The notes: a model not told the origin generated them from the sequence alone. Shown: positions 34,103 to 42,788, numbered from the stretch's first letter. The stretch is DNA of 64,000 nucleotides from Flavobacterium granuli (GCF_900129705.1 NZ_FQWO01000007.1:110564-174563); one strand, 5' to 3'. Numbers and translations are program-made.

Positions 34103-35700
34103 AAAAATACATTTTTATAGTCATACTGCTGCTTTCCTTCAAAGCAACAGTAGCACAAAATTCGTTTTCGTATGATGTGCAACTTACCCCCATTGCTATA
34201 GCTAATCTACCTGGATTACATTCTTATGTTTTTGCACAACATAATGGTAAATGGCTTGTAATTGGAGGACGAAAAGATGGCATTCATGCCAGACAACCTT
34301 TCAATGCATTTCCTCAAACACAAAACAATACCGATATTTATGTGATTGATGTAAATACAAAACAATTGTGGTCAGCTTCTTTAAATTCACTAACAGCTGG
34401 AATTGCAGAACAATTACAGTCTACCAATATGAATTTTCACCAAGATGGAAATACATTGTATATTATTGGTGGTTATGCTTTTTCAGCAACTGCAAATGAT
34501 CATATTACATTTGACAAACTAACTTCAGTCGATGTTCCTAACCTAATTACAGCAGTAATTGCAGGAACTCCAATTACACCCTATTTTAATCAAATTTCTG
34601 ATCCTATTTTTCAGAATACTGGTGGGCAATTAGGTAAAATCGGCACTGATTTTTATTTAGTAGGTGGACAGGTTTTTACAGGTAGATATAACCCAAATAA
34701 TGGAGGTTCTTTTGTACAATCCTATTTAAGTCAAATTCAAAAATTTACCATTGACAATTCTGGAATACAATTAAGTTATGATAATTATTCATCGGTTACT
34801 GATGCTGTTAACTTGCATCGAAGAGATTATAACTTAGTTCCTCAAGTATTTCCAAACGGAGAAGAAGGCTACACAATTTCTTCAGGAGTTTTTCAAATCA
34901 ATGCTGATTTACCTTTTCTCTATCCTGTTGACGTTAAAAGCAGCGGCTATTTTCCACAAACACAATTTAACCAATATTTAAGCAGCTATCACTCCGGAAA
35001 AGTAGGTTTATACGACCAAACAGAAAACCAAATGCATACTGTTTTTTTTGGAGGAATTAGCCAATATTATTATAATGGAACAACTTTAATCCAAGATAAT
35101 AATGTCCCATTTGTAAAAACAATCAGTAGAGTTACCCGACTTGCAGATGGTACTTTAACAGAACACAATCTACCGATAGAAATGCCTAATCTTAAAGGTG
35201 CAGGCGCAGAATTTATTCCAAACACCAATCTGCCACATTATGAAAATGAGGTTATTAAGTTGAGTGAAATATCGGATGATGAATTTATAATTGGTCATAT
35301 CTATGGGGGAATTCAAAGTCCGACTATTAGCGCTTTTACGGATAATGAAACTACTGTTACTTCTGCTGACCCCACTATTTATGAAGTTAAGCTAATTAAG
35401 AATACGAACTTGAGCGTAGTAACAATTGATGGAAAAAACCCCTTTACTTTTACTGTTTCACCAAATCCTACCGCTAATAAAATCGTTAAAATTCAATTTA
35501 ATCTACCTTACCTAGCCACTTTAGATTATTTCATTTCATCGCTAGACGGAAAAATATTGGATGACGGTGAAATTGAAGGAGTAAAAATTGGGAATAATAC
35601 CATGAACTTTAGTTTAGAAAATGCAAATACGCAAATGGTACTACTTACATTTATTTTCGATCACAAATTTTATGTTTCACAAAAAGTACTGGTAAATTAA
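34099..35700 (+). CDS. Kelch-like beta-propeller protein with T9SS type A sorting domain
   Basis: 533 residues. A signal peptide ends near VAQ (residue 19). The repeats WLVIGGRKDG, LYIIGGYAF and FYLVGGQVF suggest a Kelch-type propeller (about 30-430). The last 80 residues (SPNPTANKIVKIQF to VLVN) match the T9SS type A sorting domain, which sends the protein to the cell surface. It is followed by a cytochrome c lipoprotein. The ligand or enzymatic role is unknown. Confidence 0.85.
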   Translation: MKKYIFIVILLLSFKATVAQNSFSYDVQLTPIAIANLPGLHSYVFAQHNGKWLVIGGRKDGIHARQPFNAFPQTQNNTDIYVIDVNTKQLWSASLNSLTAGIAEQLQSTNMNFHQDGNTLYIIGGYAFSATANDHITFDKLTSVDVPNLITAVIAGTPITPYFNQISDPIFQNTGGQLGKIGTDFYLVGGQVFTGRYNPNNGGSFVQSYLSQIQKFTIDNSGIQLSYDNYSSVTDAVNLHRRDYNLVPQVFPNGEEGYTISSGVFQINADLPFLYPVDVKSSGYFPQTQFNQYLSSYHSGKVGLYDQTENQMHTVFFGGISQYYYNGTTLIQDNNVPFVKTISRVTRLADGTLTEHNLPIEMPNLKGAGAEFIPNTNLPHYENEVIKLSEISDDEFIIGHIYGGIQSPTISAFTDNETTVTSADPTIYEVKLIKNTNLSVVTIDGKNPFTFTVSPNPTANKIVKIQFNLPYLATLDYFISSLDGKILDDGEIEGVKIGNNTMNFSLENANTQMVLLTFIFDHKFYVSQKVLVN

Positions 35701-35726
35701 TTCCTCTTTAATATAAAAACACAAAA

Positions 35727-36149
35727 ATGAAAAATTTCAAATATATAATAGCATTATTTACACTTATAGGTTTTACCTCTTGTTCAAATGATAATGAAAC
35801 GTACGCTACTAATGGAGAAACAATTTTTAGAACAGGAATAAATATACATGGTACTGTTTTACAAGATATTTCGCAATCTGAAATAAAAAAAGTACATGGA
35901 TGTGCAAATTGTCATGGAGATAACGGTAAAGGTAAATTTAGAGGTGGTGGAGACAAACAAACAGGCTCAATTACCTACTATGACTTGACAAACACTTCCA
36001 TTTATACTCCCGTTTATAATGATGATTTGATTAAACGCTTTATTGATAGTGAAACCAAGAGCGATAATACTCATGCAAATACTGGCGTGGTGTATGTAAT
36101 GAAAGAAACAGATAAAATCGACTTAATCAATTTTCTTAAGACTTTGTAA
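35727..36149 (+). CDS. Mono-haem cytochrome c lipoprotein
   Basis: 140 residues. A lipobox lies at GFTSCSND (about Cys19). The haem site is CANCHGDNGKGKF, with an axial-ligand candidate in VVYVMKETD near the C-terminus. It follows the Kelch-like surface protein by 26 bp and may take electrons from it or a partner. Confidence 0.85.
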   Translation: MKNFKYIIALFTLIGFTSCSNDNETYATNGETIFRTGINIHGTVLQDISQSEIKKVHGCANCHGDNGKGKFRGGGDKQTGSITYYDLTNTSIYTPVYNDDLIKRFIDSETKSDNTHANTGVVYVMKETDKIDLINFLKTL

Positions 36150-36329
36150 AAAACTATCAAGCATCTTTAAATATTATTTTTCCATTTAATCATGGCACAG
36201 TTAAGTCTTTTAAATGCAAAAAAGGAAAAGAAAGTTCTCTTCCTCTCCTAATTATTTTACAATAGGTTTGCTGCTAATCAAAAGTGATTAAAATTAATAT
36301 TTACTTAAGACTCTTTTTTAAATTCTTTA

Positions 36330-36374
36330 AGTGACTATTGTTACATTTAAAAAAGAGTTCTTTTTATAAATTTA
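36330..36374 (+). promoter_or_regulatory. Class II CRP/FNR-type promoter of DUF2202
   Basis: Dyad AGTGAC-TATT-GTTACA (36330-36345), 21 nt, then TAAATTTA (36367-36374). ATG at 36402. Confidence 0.72.
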
Positions 36375-36401
36375 CTTCATACTAATTCAAAAAATATAAT
36401 T

Positions 36402-37010
36402 ATGAAAATGAAAATATTTATTGCTTTTATAACAGGATTACTGTTTAGCAACTGTACGAATGACAATGTTAACACCGATACTGTAGTTACATTGACACAA
36501 AATGAAATAAACGATCTTAAATTTTTAAGAGAGGAAGAAAAACTAGCTCGCGATGTTTATATTTATTCCTACAATAAATACAAATTGGCTATTTTTAATA
36601 GCATTTCTCAAAGTGAACAAACACACATGAATAGTGTTTTATCATTATTAAATAAATATGGAATTCCAGATCCTTCCTCTGTTCAAATGGGCATTTTTGT
36701 AAATCAGGATTTGCAAGTGTTGTATAATAATTTAATTTCACAATCTAATATTTCATTGATTGAAGCATTAAAAGTTGGTGCAACTATTGAAGATTTAGAT
36801 ATAAATGATATTGATGACTTTATAATAAATACTTCAAAATCAGATTTATTAACTGTATATAATAATCTAACCTGTGGCTCAAAAAATCACATTCGTTCTT
36901 TTACAACTGAACTGAGCAATAATGAGGCAAGCTATGAACCACAATTTATTTCTTCAGAAGAATATAATAGTATCATAAATACTCCAAGTGGTGGCTGCGG
37001 AAATAATTAA
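36402..37010 (+). CDS. DUF2202 ferritin-like lipoprotein
   Basis: 202 residues. A lipobox (LLFSNCTND) gives an outer-face lipoprotein. The EEEKLARDVY block, the QSEQTHMNSV block and the later SKNHIRSF block carry the Glu/His pattern of ferritin-like four-helix proteins (DUF2202). It may bind iron or another metal. A small C-terminal tail GGCGNN has one Cys. Controlled by the class II site. Confidence 0.85.
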   Translation: MKMKIFIAFITGLLFSNCTNDNVNTDTVVTLTQNEINDLKFLREEEKLARDVYIYSYNKYKLAIFNSISQSEQTHMNSVLSLLNKYGIPDPSSVQMGIFVNQDLQVLYNNLISQSNISLIEALKVGATIEDLDINDIDDFIINTSKSDLLTVYNNLTCGSKNHIRSFTTELSNNEASYEPQFISSEEYNSIINTPSGGCGNN

Positions 37011-37110
37011 TCAGAATAGAAAAGCTGCTTAAACCCGAAGACAAGCCGATATAAATTTTAAATCATTTCAAAAAATAGTACAAAAAAATATTTTATAACT
37101 TTTTATAACG

Positions 37111-37476
37111 ATGAAATTTTTGATAACTACATTGTGCTTTTATATCATAATGCTGACAGTGTTGCCAACTGTTAGACTTGTGAAAATGCATTATGCTCTA
37201 AAATCTGAATCGGCTTGTCAAAAGAATAATGCTGAAAATAACAGTATGCCATATGGCTGTCAAAAAAAGAGATGTATTTTAAATTTTAACATAGGGCAAT
37301 TCATAATCAATCAAATAGAATTTATATTTAAAAAAAACTATAATTTTGAGGTTGTAAGTGAACAAAAATTATTTTTCGAAAAAGAACTAATTTCAAATTA
37401 CATTAATACTATTTGGCAGCCTCCGGAGATTAACTCTTACTTACAAAAAATAAAATTTTACAAATTCAATAAATAA
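37111..37476 (+). CDS. Small exported Cys protein ending in WQPP, family member B
   Basis: 121 residues, paralogue of the 33323 protein: N-terminal membrane segment, SACQKNN, GCQKKRC and NTIWQPPEI. It precedes a small Cys/Lys-rich exported protein. The pair repeats the order seen at 33323-33737, where a WQPP protein is followed by a CxxCH protein. Role unknown; a metal or haem carrier role is a guess. Confidence 0.65.
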   Translation: MKFLITTLCFYIIMLTVLPTVRLVKMHYALKSESACQKNNAENNSMPYGCQKKRCILNFNIGQFIINQIEFIFKKNYNFEVVSEQKLFFEKELISNYINTIWQPPEINSYLQKIKFYKFNK

Positions 37477-37487
37477 AACATAATAAA

Positions 37488-37703
37488 ATGAAAAAAATAG
37501 TTTCATCATTAGTAATAGCAACAGTATTATTTACAATGAATATAAATGCTCAAGAGCAAGAACCTAAACAAAAGAAAAAAGTAAGAACAGAAAAATCATG
37601 TTCTACTGAAGAAAAGAAGTCTTGTGGTAGTGATACAAAAGAGCAAGGTAAAGGTAAAAAAGATGGATGTTGTTCATCTAAAAAAGCCGAAAAAAAATCA
37701 TAA
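37488..37703 (+). CDS. Small exported Cys/Lys-rich protein
   Basis: 71 residues. A signal peptide ends at INAQE (residue 22). The mature part is almost only Lys, Glu, Ser and Cys, with cysteines in KSCST, KSCGS and GCCSS. Such tails can bind soft metals such as copper. It starts 11 bp after the WQPP gene and has its own terminator. Confidence 0.7.
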   Translation: MKKIVSSLVIATVLFTMNINAQEQEPKQKKKVRTEKSCSTEEKKSCGSDTKEQGKGKKDGCCSSKKAEKKS

Positions 37704-37721
37704 ATTCTAGTTTTAATTTGT

Positions 37722-37752
37722 TAAAAAGTGTTTGAGAAATCAAGCACTTTTT
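37722..37752 (+). terminator. Terminator after the Cys/Lys-rich gene
   Basis: AAAAAGTGTTTGA pairs (one G-T) with TCAAGCACTTTTT and ends in T. Confidence 0.75.
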
Positions 37753-37878
37753 TATTTGACACCATTTCAATAAAACACTTATTTATATTAATACATCAAG
37801 ATTAATAACTATTTAAGTAAAAATGAAATAGGATAATTTCTCTTATATATGTCATTTTTTACAATTTTTTTTTTCTTG

Positions 37879-37923
37879 TGTGACATAAGTTACACAAATT
37901 ATCTTTTTTAAAAGTGAATTTTA
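37879..37923 (+). promoter_or_regulatory. Class II CRP/FNR-type promoter of the yeeE-tsdA-dsrE operon
   Basis: Dyad TGTGAC-ATAA-GTTACA (37879-37894), 21 nt, then GAATTTTA (37916-37923), a weaker -7 box. ATG at 37942. Confidence 0.68.
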
Positions 37924-37941
37924 CAAGAATAAAAAAAACAT

Positions 37942-38511
37942 ATGGAAATTTTAGAATTAATCAGAGAACCTTGGCCTTGGTACATTGCAGGCCCATTAGT
38001 TGGACTCACAGTTCCGGCTTTGTTAATCATTGGAAACAAAGCATTTGGTATTAGTGCATCATTGCGTCATACTTGCGCCATGTGCTTACCGGCAAACATT
38101 AAGTTTTTTAAATACGATTGGAAAAAAGAAATCTGGAATATGTTTTTCGTTTTCGGTATTTTATTGGGTGGTGTAATTGCGTATAGCTTTTTGTCAAATC
38201 CTAATCCGATTATCATTGATGGAAATCTACAAACTGAATTGGCAGGCTACGGCATAACTGAAATTTATGGAATGTTGCCAGAACAATTATTCTCTTGGGA
38301 AAGTTTGTTTACACTCAAAGGATTTTTTATGATGGTCGTTGGTGGCTTTTTCATTGGTTTTGGTTCTCGTTATGCGGGAGGTTGTACTAGTGGTCATGCG
38401 ATTTCCGGTTTGTCTAATTTACAATTGCCGTCACTGATTGCAACATGTTGCTTCTTCATAGGTGGATTGATTATGGCAAACATTATTTTACCATTTATTC
38501 TTTCACTTTAA
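37942..38511 (+). CDS. YeeE/YedE-family sulfur transport protein, first half
   Basis: 189 residues, five or six membrane helices. CAMCLPANIKFF and GSRYAGGCTSGHAISGLSNLQ, with Cys in GGCTSGH, are the YeeE/YedE signature. Members such as YeeE take up thiosulfate. Here the protein is split; the partner is the next gene, 10 bp downstream. Uptake of thiosulfate would complement the TsdA enzyme further on. Confidence 0.9.
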   Translation: MEILELIREPWPWYIAGPLVGLTVPALLIIGNKAFGISASLRHTCAMCLPANIKFFKYDWKKEIWNMFFVFGILLGGVIAYSFLSNPNPIIIDGNLQTELAGYGITEIYGMLPEQLFSWESLFTLKGFFMMVVGGFFIGFGSRYAGGCTSGHAISGLSNLQLPSLIATCCFFIGGLIMANIILPFILSL

Positions 38512-38521
38512 ATTACGAATT

Positions 38522-39019
38522 ATGAACATTAAAGATCAAAATACAGATTTCGAAACGCGTTCCTTAGATACGGTTTGTATCAACGAGAGTCAATTGGAAC
38601 ACAAATGGTACCACAATTTAAAATACTTAGTCATTGGTATTTTATTCGGTATTGTTTTTATCAAAGCAGAAATTATCAGTTGGTATCGCATTCAGGAAAT
38701 GTTTCGTTTCCAATCTTTCCACATGTACGGAGTAATTGGAAGCGCCGTTGTGGTGGGAATAATTTCCGTTTTCCTGATAAAAAAATTCAATATTAAAACC
38801 ATTTATGGAGAAAAAATTGAGTTCCACGACAAAACCTTTAACAAAGGTCAGATTTATGGTGGACTCATCTTTGGATTGGGCTGGGCAGTAACCGGAGCTT
38901 GTCCTGGACCGTTGTTTGCACAAATTGGAACGGGTGCAACCGTGATGATTGTAACCCTATTTTTTGCAATAGTAGGAACTTGGGTTTATGGCTATTTTAG
39001 AGATAAACTGCCTCATTAA
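38522..39019 (+). CDS. YeeE/YedE-family sulfur transport protein, second half (DUF6691-like)
   Basis: 165 residues. It has the second YeeE/YedE-type motif GGLIFGLGWAVTGACPGPLFAQIG with the characteristic Cys in GACPGP and about four helices. With the preceding gene it forms a two-component sulfur-anion channel. Its end is 7 bp from the next start, so the operon continues. Confidence 0.9.
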   Translation: MNIKDQNTDFETRSLDTVCINESQLEHKWYHNLKYLVIGILFGIVFIKAEIISWYRIQEMFRFQSFHMYGVIGSAVVVGIISVFLIKKFNIKTIYGEKIEFHDKTFNKGQIYGGLIFGLGWAVTGACPGPLFAQIGTGATVMIVTLFFAIVGTWVYGYFRDKLPH

Positions 39020-39026
39020 TACATTT

Positions 39027-40124
39027 ATGATTCCAGAAAAACAAAATATCGTACAATTTAAATCGCTCGTAAAAAGACTGATTTATCTCTTTATGACTAT
39101 TATTTTCTTAGTCATTGGGTTGTTCTTGCTAGTGTTTTTCAATTCATCCATCACTTCTTGGTTTCAAAATAGTGATTCAAACCTCGATTCTCTTTATATC
39201 GATGCAAAGAAAAAAGTGATGGTGCAAAATGAAACGGCAAAATTCTGGAAGCCAGCTGATCTCAATTTGATTACAGATGCCACTTTAAAACAAGAAGTAG
39301 AATATGGCAAAGATTTAATTGCGCATACGGCTAAATATTTGGGTCCAAATGGCAGTGTGAAACAAATCACCAACGGGATGAATTGCAACAATTGCCATCT
39401 GGATGCCGGCACAAAACCTTGGGGAAACAATTATGGTTCCGTATATTCGATGTATCCAAAAATGAGAGCCAGAAGCGGGCAAGTGGAAAACTTATACAAA
39501 AGAGTTAACGATTGTATGGAAAGAAGCTTAAACGGTCAGCCTCTCAAAGAAGATGAAAGGGAAATGAAAGCCATGATTGCATATATTGAATACATTGGCA
39601 GCAATGTTCCCAAAGGAAAAGAAGCAAATGCGGCTGGAATCTATGATTTGGAATATTTAGATCGCGCTGCTAATCCTGTAAAAGGCAAAGCATTATATAA
39701 TGCCAAATGTGCCAGTTGCCATCAAATAAATGGTGAAGGGATTCTGGCAGCGGATAAAAAAGAATACACCTACCCGCCACTTTGGGGCAAAAAATCCTAC
39801 AATAGCGGTGCGGGATTGTTTAGAATTAGTCGGTTCGCAGGGTACATAAAATACAATATGCCGCTGGGTGCAACGTACGAAAACCCTCAATTATCAGATG
39901 AAGAATCCTGGGATATTGCGGCATATGTGGAAAGTCTGGACAGACCATCGAAAGATTTAAGTCAGGATTGGCCCAATATTTCCAAAAAACCAGTAGATCA
40001 TCCATTTGGACCTTATTCCGATAAATACACCGAAACACAACATAAATATGGGCCATTTAAAGCCATAAAAATGGAAAAAAAGAAAATGGAAGAAGCTGAG
40101 GGAAAATTGAAATCTAAGACATAA
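39027..40124 (+). CDS. tsdA: TsdA-like thiosulfate dehydrogenase / tetrathionate reductase
   Basis: 365 residues from ATG 39027 (an upstream in-frame ATG overlaps the previous gene and was not used). One N-terminal membrane anchor (about 15-38) precedes two cytochrome c domains. Haem 1 is CNNCHLDAG (C120, C123, H124), and Cys163 in RVNDCMERS is 43 residues after C120, the place of the unusual axial Cys of haem 1 in Allochromatium TsdA as I remember it. Haem 2 is CASCH (C228, C231, H232) with YPPLWG and NMPLG. The enzyme joins two thiosulfates to tetrathionate or does the reverse. Membrane anchoring is unusual. Confidence 0.87.
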   Translation: MIPEKQNIVQFKSLVKRLIYLFMTIIFLVIGLFLLVFFNSSITSWFQNSDSNLDSLYIDAKKKVMVQNETAKFWKPADLNLITDATLKQEVEYGKDLIAHTAKYLGPNGSVKQITNGMNCNNCHLDAGTKPWGNNYGSVYSMYPKMRARSGQVENLYKRVNDCMERSLNGQPLKEDEREMKAMIAYIEYIGSNVPKGKEANAAGIYDLEYLDRAANPVKGKALYNAKCASCHQINGEGILAADKKEYTYPPLWGKKSYNSGAGLFRISRFAGYIKYNMPLGATYENPQLSDEESWDIAAYVESLDRPSKDLSQDWPNISKKPVDHPFGPYSDKYTETQHKYGPFKAIKMEKKKMEEAEGKLKSKT

Positions 40125-40129
40125 AACAA

Positions 40130-40555
40130 ATGAAAAATTTAAAACTAACAACACTCATTCTTCTTGGATTATTTACAGTTAGTACCTATGCCCAAAAAAG
40201 GCCGAACAATCATAAAATAGTTTTTCAGTTTACAAATGCTATCGATACTTTACAACAAAAAGCATTTGCTAACCAACTGAAAAATTTAACGGACCATTGG
40301 CCTAAAGCAAAATATGAAGTAGTCGTTTACAACATGGGATTAGAATTTGTTATGGCTACAAAATCAAAGCATATAGCAGCAATTAAAGCACTTTATACTA
40401 AAGGAGTCCGTTTTGTAGTTTGCGAAAACACCATGAAAAACCGAAAGATAACCAAAGAGCAATTGATTCCAGAAGTAGAATATGTGCCCGCCGGAATTGC
40501 CGAAATTGTTGAAAAACAAGAACAAGGTTGGAATTATATCATAGGAGGATTTTAA
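40130..40555 (+). CDS. DsrE-like exported sulfur-carrier protein
   Basis: 141 residues, signal peptide (residues 1-21, cut near TYAQ). The DsrE/DsrF-type fold is seen in KIVFQFTN, a central KYEVVVYNMG and VRFVVCENTM with Cys98, ending in EIVEKQEQGWNYI. DsrE-like proteins carry sulfur as a persulfide on this Cys. Exported versions often accompany sulfide or thiosulfate enzymes. It is the last gene after tsdA, 5 bp downstream. Confidence 0.87.
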   Translation: MKNLKLTTLILLGLFTVSTYAQKRPNNHKIVFQFTNAIDTLQQKAFANQLKNLTDHWPKAKYEVVVYNMGLEFVMATKSKHIAAIKALYTKGVRFVVCENTMKNRKITKEQLIPEVEYVPAGIAEIVEKQEQGWNYIIGGF

Positions 40556-41005
40556 TTAATTCCCATTAGATATCTACAAATTCAATGTCGCTTAGCATTT
40601 GTCAGGGATATCAGCGTATTCAAAGTTTATGTTTTGTTTTAAATCGTTATACTAATTTACATGACAACTGCTACGCGACATTTTTTCATTTCCAATCAAT
40701 TATAAATCGTTCGATATATTTTTAATTTACAATATCGTTTTGAAAATATATAGAGTATTCGTGGCAAAAACACGAAATCGATTTCTTAAATATTAAAATG
40801 AAAACCATCTTCCACATAAGGATGAATTCAATTGGTCATTAAATCAGTACTAATTAGCATAAGATGTTGTTAATTTGAATTTAAAGTATCTAGTTATTTT
40901 AAAACAAAAAATATGATAACAAGTCTTATTATAATGCAAGTATGCTAATAGTCGCCATTTCATACAAAATATAGTTTTAAATAATAATCATTTTCAACAC
41001 CTAAA
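40556..41005. other. Intergenic region upstream of soxB
   Basis: 450 bp, AT-rich. A possible -7 box TAGTTTTA lies at 40972-40979. No class II dyad with the 21-nt spacing and no ORF was recognised. Confidence 0.45.
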
Positions 41006-42706
41006 ATGGAATCAAATAACAACCGAAGAAATTTCCTGAAATCAGTAGGAACATTAAGTCTGGGAGCGGCGATTATTTCGCCCCTTTCTGCTATTGCAAA
41101 TACAAATGAAACCGAGGGAATAAAACTGGATGCAGCAATCGACCAAAGCAAACCTCAAACAATTTCTATTCTTCAAACTACCGATGTCCATTGCCAAATT
41201 CATCCGCACGACGAATTGTTTTGGGAAAATGGAAAAGCTGTTTTTAGAAAAACGGGGGGTTATGCTTATATGGCAACGATGCTTAAAAAGTTAAAAAAGA
41301 ATAACCCAAATACCTACATCATCGATACTGGTGATATGTTTCAGGGCAGCGAATTAAGTGTAGAAACAACAGGTGAAGCTTTTGTACCTATTTTAAATGC
41401 GTTAGATTACGATTTGTACTTACCCGGAAACTGGGAAGTAATTTACGGCAAAAAAAGAATGCAAACCCTTTTGGGTTCTCTGGATGCACCAAAAATTTGT
41501 ACCAATATGTACCACGATTTAGGCGACGGAAAACGAGGCGAACTTATTTTTCAACCCTATACGATTTGGAATATAGCTGGAGCAAAAATTGGTTTTTTAG
41601 GCTACACAGATCCTTTGGTACCCTTGAGACAGAGCCCAAATTACAGCAAAGGAATCATCTATACCAATCCCGAAGAAAATCTGGCTCATTACGTGGATGT
41701 ACTTAAAAATCAGGAACAATGCAGCTATGTAATTATGATTGCACACCTTGGTTTATCGCAACAAATAGCATTAGCAAACCACCCTGAATGTGAGGGTGTC
41801 AATTATATTTTAGGAGGTGATACACACGAAAGAGTCCGCAAACCTATAATTTGTAAATATTCAAAAGTAGTAGAACCAGGAGCATTTGGTTCATTTATTG
41901 GAAAATTAGATTTGACCGTTGTAAACGGAAAAGTAATTGATGATAGCTATGAACTGCTGGAAGTTGATTCGCCAGAAATAAAACCAGATGCTGCAATTGA
42001 AAAATTATTAATAGAAAAAGAGTCTGTTTATCAAGAACAAATCAATCAGGTTATTGGATACAGCACAATTCCTTTGTACCGCTATTTTGTGGTGGAAAAT
42101 CCTATTGACACAATGATTCTCAATGCCTTGAACTGGAAATTTCCGGAAATTGATATTAATCTTTCTAATGGATTTCGTTTTTGTCCGCCCAAAACAACTC
42201 CGGATCGAACCGGAAATATCCCCATCACAAACGGATTTATTTTTGATATGTTGCCCGTGGATAGCACGGTAAGAACAGCAAAAGTAAGCGGAAAACAATT
42301 GAAAAACTGGTTAGAAAAAGAATTAAACAATGTTTTTGCCGAAGACGCATCTAAACGTTTTGGTGGTTGGGTAGTGAAGTTCAAAGGAATGGAGGTGCAA
42401 TTTAATGCTTTTGCCGAAATGGGGAAAAGAGTGCAAAGTATTACGGTTAAAAACACGCCAATAGATCCTGAAAAAATGTATTCCATAATGGCCTGTGAAC
42501 GTGACGGCGACCCTGTGGACATGCTCTGCAGAATGAAAGGAGTTATGGATGCCAAAAACACAAATGCAACCTTGCATTCGGTAATGAAAGAATATTTAAA
42601 ACAAAACTCTCCCGTTACGCCTACACCGCAAAAAAATGCGATAATTCTTGATGCTCCAGAAACCCTATTAACTCAGGTTACTGGTGTTGATTATACCTTC
42701 AGATAG
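41006..42706 (+). CDS. soxB: SoxB-like thiosulfohydrolase (5'-nucleotidase superfamily)
   Basis: 566 residues. NNRRNFLK at residues 5-12 is a twin-arginine export signal. The metallophosphatase core shows QTTDVHCQ (D60, H62), DTGDMFQG (D110), PGNWE (N142, where phosphatases have GNHE), IAHLG (H247) and LGGDTHERVRKP (H274). GNWE, GDTHERVR, KRFGGWVV, CERDGDPVD and SNGFRFCPP are the pattern of SoxB and not of nucleotide hydrolases, to my memory. SoxB removes sulfate from the Cys-bound thiosulfate of SoxYZ. No soxYZ, soxXA or soxCD is in the window, so it is an orphan here. Confidence 0.82.
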   Translation: MESNNNRRNFLKSVGTLSLGAAIISPLSAIANTNETEGIKLDAAIDQSKPQTISILQTTDVHCQIHPHDELFWENGKAVFRKTGGYAYMATMLKKLKKNNPNTYIIDTGDMFQGSELSVETTGEAFVPILNALDYDLYLPGNWEVIYGKKRMQTLLGSLDAPKICTNMYHDLGDGKRGELIFQPYTIWNIAGAKIGFLGYTDPLVPLRQSPNYSKGIIYTNPEENLAHYVDVLKNQEQCSYVIMIAHLGLSQQIALANHPECEGVNYILGGDTHERVRKPIICKYSKVVEPGAFGSFIGKLDLTVVNGKVIDDSYELLEVDSPEIKPDAAIEKLLIEKESVYQEQINQVIGYSTIPLYRYFVVENPIDTMILNALNWKFPEIDINLSNGFRFCPPKTTPDRTGNIPITNGFIFDMLPVDSTVRTAKVSGKQLKNWLEKELNNVFAEDASKRFGGWVVKFKGMEVQFNAFAEMGKRVQSITVKNTPIDPEKMYSIMACERDGDPVDMLCRMKGVMDAKNTNATLHSVMKEYLKQNSPVTPTPQKNAIILDAPETLLTQVTGVDYTFR

Positions 42707-42737
42707 TATTCTGACCATTTAGTTTTTATATAATTTG

Positions 42738-42778
42738 CCCAACTGTGATAAATGTTACATTTATTTATCACAGTTGGG
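42738..42778 (+). terminator. Perfect 16-bp inverted repeat between soxB and the porin gene
   Basis: CCCAACTGTGATAAAT (42738-42753) and ATTTATCACAGTTGGG (42763-42778) with a 9-nt loop, followed by TTTAATTTT. It could end soxB transcription. It overlaps the operator at 42744-42759. Confidence 0.55.
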
Positions 42779-42788
42779 TTTAATTTTG
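42744..42788 (+). promoter_or_regulatory. Class II CRP/FNR-type promoter of the porin gene
   Basis: Dyad TGTGAT-AAAT-GTTACA (42744-42759), 21 nt, then TAATTTTG (42781-42788), a full -7 match. It excludes a start at 42735 and favours ATG 42810. Confidence 0.78.

Noticed and set aside
40941..40956. Weak dyad before soxB
   Set aside because: Only about seven of twelve arm bases match and the likely -7 box is 15 nt away rather than 21 nt.
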